This document shows positions 63,201-64,000 of a DNA stretch of 64,000 nucleotides, in pieces. The stretch is from the NCBI RefSeq assembly GCF_028372415.1, contig NC_092874.1:335748651-335812650 (forward strand), read 5' to 3'. A program made the position numbers and the translations under genes. The notes below the pieces were generated by a model. The model worked only from the letters and a program-made list of their open reading frames with translations, was not told the origin of the DNA and made no database searches. Numbering within the stretch: position 1 is the first letter of the stretch; each line of letters starts with the position of its first letter. This DNA comes from Notamacropus eugenii (taxonomy: Eukaryota > Chordata > Mammalia > Diprotodontia > Macropodidae).

Positions 63201-63249
63201 CTTTGCTCTATATAATGCCGTAATAGCACCAGAGCTCTTGTTATCATAG
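57971..63249 (+). CDS. MIEF2: MIEF2 (MiD49/SMCR7), mitochondrial dynamics protein, complete CDS
   Basis: Three coding exons, 57971-58117, 60430-60610 and 62183-63249, join to 1,395 nt: 464 residues plus TAG. Human MIEF2 is 454 residues. Residues 1-25 are a short intermembrane-side tail. About 29-47 (RLVLGVGGAAVLGIATLAVK) is the single membrane anchor. Residues 50-130 are a polar, disordered linker. About 135-464 is the Mab-21/nucleotidyltransferase-like cytosolic domain with LCLTLQERLL, LAKQLAGDIAHEL, RRTQLEYFPRGSSPWDRF, NWPAIGSML, EELLLEVQH and EEIDDMGFALYNA. The family sits in the outer mitochondrial membrane and recruits DRP1 (DNM1L) to regulate fission. The ATG at 57971 begins MAEFSQKRGK as in human and follows the acceptor by 7 nt. 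It lies downstream of and opposite to FLII, as in human. Confidence 0.98.
58118..60000. other. MIEF2 intron 2, no repeats recognised
   Basis: Nearly 1.9 kb without a recognisable repeat, unusual for this window. No exon seen. Confidence 0.45.
60000..60305 (+). repeat. MIR-type SINE with a (GT)n tract in its tail
   Basis: 'ttgtgtgaccctggacaaat', 'ttataaaccctaagag', then (GT)n at 60187-60231, then the MIR end 'gttagctataattattat'. Confidence 0.8.
60187..60231. repeat. (GT)n microsatellite
   Basis: About 22 GT dinucleotides inside the MIR tail. Confidence 0.95.
60430..60610 (+). CDS. MIEF2: MIEF2 second coding exon, residues 50-109
   Basis: Begins LIDRATSPPDKDDVKAEQKS after acceptor ccttcag and ends SPCAP plus G of Glu before gttggc. 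It is the Ser/Gln/Pro-rich linker between anchor and Mab-21 domain, the least conserved part of the protein. Confidence 0.95.
60611..61185. other. MIEF2 intron 3, left part, no recognised feature
   Basis: A weak MIR resemblance at 60720-60900; otherwise nothing seen. Confidence 0.4.
61190..61545 (-). repeat. Two MIR-type SINEs
   Basis: 61190-61370 ('aaatgaggaaactgaggagc', 'cctagtctcctgactctaag') and 61375-61545 ('cattttacagaggatgaaac'). Confidence 0.7.
61546..62182. other. MIEF2 intron 3, right part, no recognised feature
   Basis: Ends in a pyrimidine tract 'ttcctttttcctctctgtag' at the last exon. Confidence 0.4.
62183..63249 (+). CDS. MIEF2: MIEF2 last coding exon, residues 110-464
   Basis: Begins EPEPEPPRDP after acceptor ctctgtag and holds the whole Mab-21-like domain through PELLLS and the TAG stop. 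Two further AGs, 6 and 12 nt inside the exon, make in-frame tandem acceptors. Confidence 0.97.
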
Positions 63250-63410
63250 ACAGAAAGGATTAATGAAATGTGATCTTGGAAGATTTTTTTAAATGTATAG
63301 CTCCTTCAGCTCTGGAAGTCTAAGGGGACAGGTAAAGAGTTTTTCCTCTTACTTTCTAGCCAGCACAAGGTAGCCATTTTGGAGAAATAAAAAGAGGGTA
63401 CATTTCTTAA
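63250..63410 (+). other. MIEF2: MIEF2 3'UTR with polyadenylation signal
   Basis: The hexamer AATAAA at 63386-63391 lies 137 nt past the stop codon. No clear GU-rich element was identified after it. A longer 3'UTR using a signal beyond the window cannot be excluded. Confidence 0.55.
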
Positions 63411-64000
63411 GCACACTGAGTTGGCAGCTGAATTGGGCATAGATTGGTTCAAACTTAGGGTTCTATGTCTCTGAGCTCACTCAGGTGTTACCAGAACCCA
63501 AGAGCCTCACAGGGAGCCGTCAGCCAAACCCAGGTGAAGGTGACCAGGCCGCTGCCTCGCTTCACTTGGTCCTTCTCCCTTGGGACAGACAAAGCCCTGA
63601 GCCTTGGACAGAGACTGAACAGCCTCTCTGTCTTAGGTGGCAGGCAAGAGCCATAGGACAGAAGATTCCCTTCCTCCATATTGTGAAATCAAATCCATAC
63701 TTAGCCCCTTGGGACTGAAAGACAAGGGTCTCTGGGTTGGCCACAAAATGCATTATGTCATCAGCACTGAAGTGATCATACGTAAATTCCTGAAGAGTGA
63801 TGGGAGGGGAAGGAAATTAGACCTTTTTTTAACCCAGGAGAAAGTTATTTATTTGTTCCAATTATTACAGTGATTGAAGTTCCAAACTTTCTGGGGATGG
63901 TAAAGACGAGTATAGTTTGCCCAAGGGGCAAGGAGTTCAAAGTATTCTACGGCTCTCTGAAGGAAGTAAACGGTGCTTTAAAGGCACTGGCCAGCTTTTA
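63411..64000. other. Downstream of MIEF2, no gene recognised
   Basis: Short open frames only. In human TOP3A follows further on; nothing here resembles it. Confidence 0.4.

Noticed and set aside
63411..64000. 3' end of TOP3A
   Set aside because: Expected further downstream by synteny; no similarity seen here.

Overview
This is vertebrate nuclear DNA, almost certainly from a marsupial. It carries two split, clearly mammalian genes: FLII (flightless-1 homolog) on the minus strand and MIEF2 (SMCR7/MiD49) on the plus strand. They stand head to head, as in the human 17p11.2 (Smith-Magenis) FLII-MIEF2 order. The marsupial assignment rests on the repeats: many copies of a tRNA-headed SINE ending in the 'gttgttcagtcatttcagtc'-type tail, SINEs with an RTE-derived tail, marsupial-type L1 3' ends, two kinds of RTE LINE, and ancient MIR and L2. 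The species cannot be named from the sequence.

Layout. FLII fills 148-39153 (minus). Twenty-one coding exons are present, giving residues 1-891 of a protein of about 1,270 residues. They cover the leucine-rich repeat half, the basic/Ala linker and gelsolin-like repeats 1-3. The remaining C-terminal exons lie off the left edge. Every exon pair joins in frame, with GT-AG sites except one GC-AG intron. Exon 1 sits in a CpG island (about 38.8-39.4 kb). A repeat-rich spacer follows (39.2-52.5 kb) with degenerate RTE, L1, L2 and LTR copies and no credible gene. A second CpG island (52.5-53.8 kb) is the likely MIEF2 promoter and holds a full CRE, an ETS-like site, two inverted CCAAT boxes and an NRF1-like site. 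A probable non-coding first exon ends near 53434. Three coding exons (57971-58117, 60430-60610, 62183-63249) encode a complete 464-residue MIEF2, with an AATAAA signal at 63386.

The two products are unrelated in job. FLII is an LRR-gelsolin protein of the actin cytoskeleton that also acts as a nuclear co-regulator. MIEF2 is an outer-mitochondrial-membrane receptor for the fission GTPase DRP1. They share only synteny.

The most unusual structures are: (1) a 160-bp patch inside an old SINE (30688-30847) made of two perfect copies of sequences lying 320 bp and 1,717 bp away, typical of replicative template switching; (2) an RTE LINE with a 5' inversion of the twin-priming kind and a 12-bp target duplication, sitting in an older LTR; (3) several repeat-in-repeat nests with readable target duplications; (4) a GC-AG intron in FLII; (5) tandem in-frame splice acceptors in MIEF2. 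I found no previously undescribed gene system.
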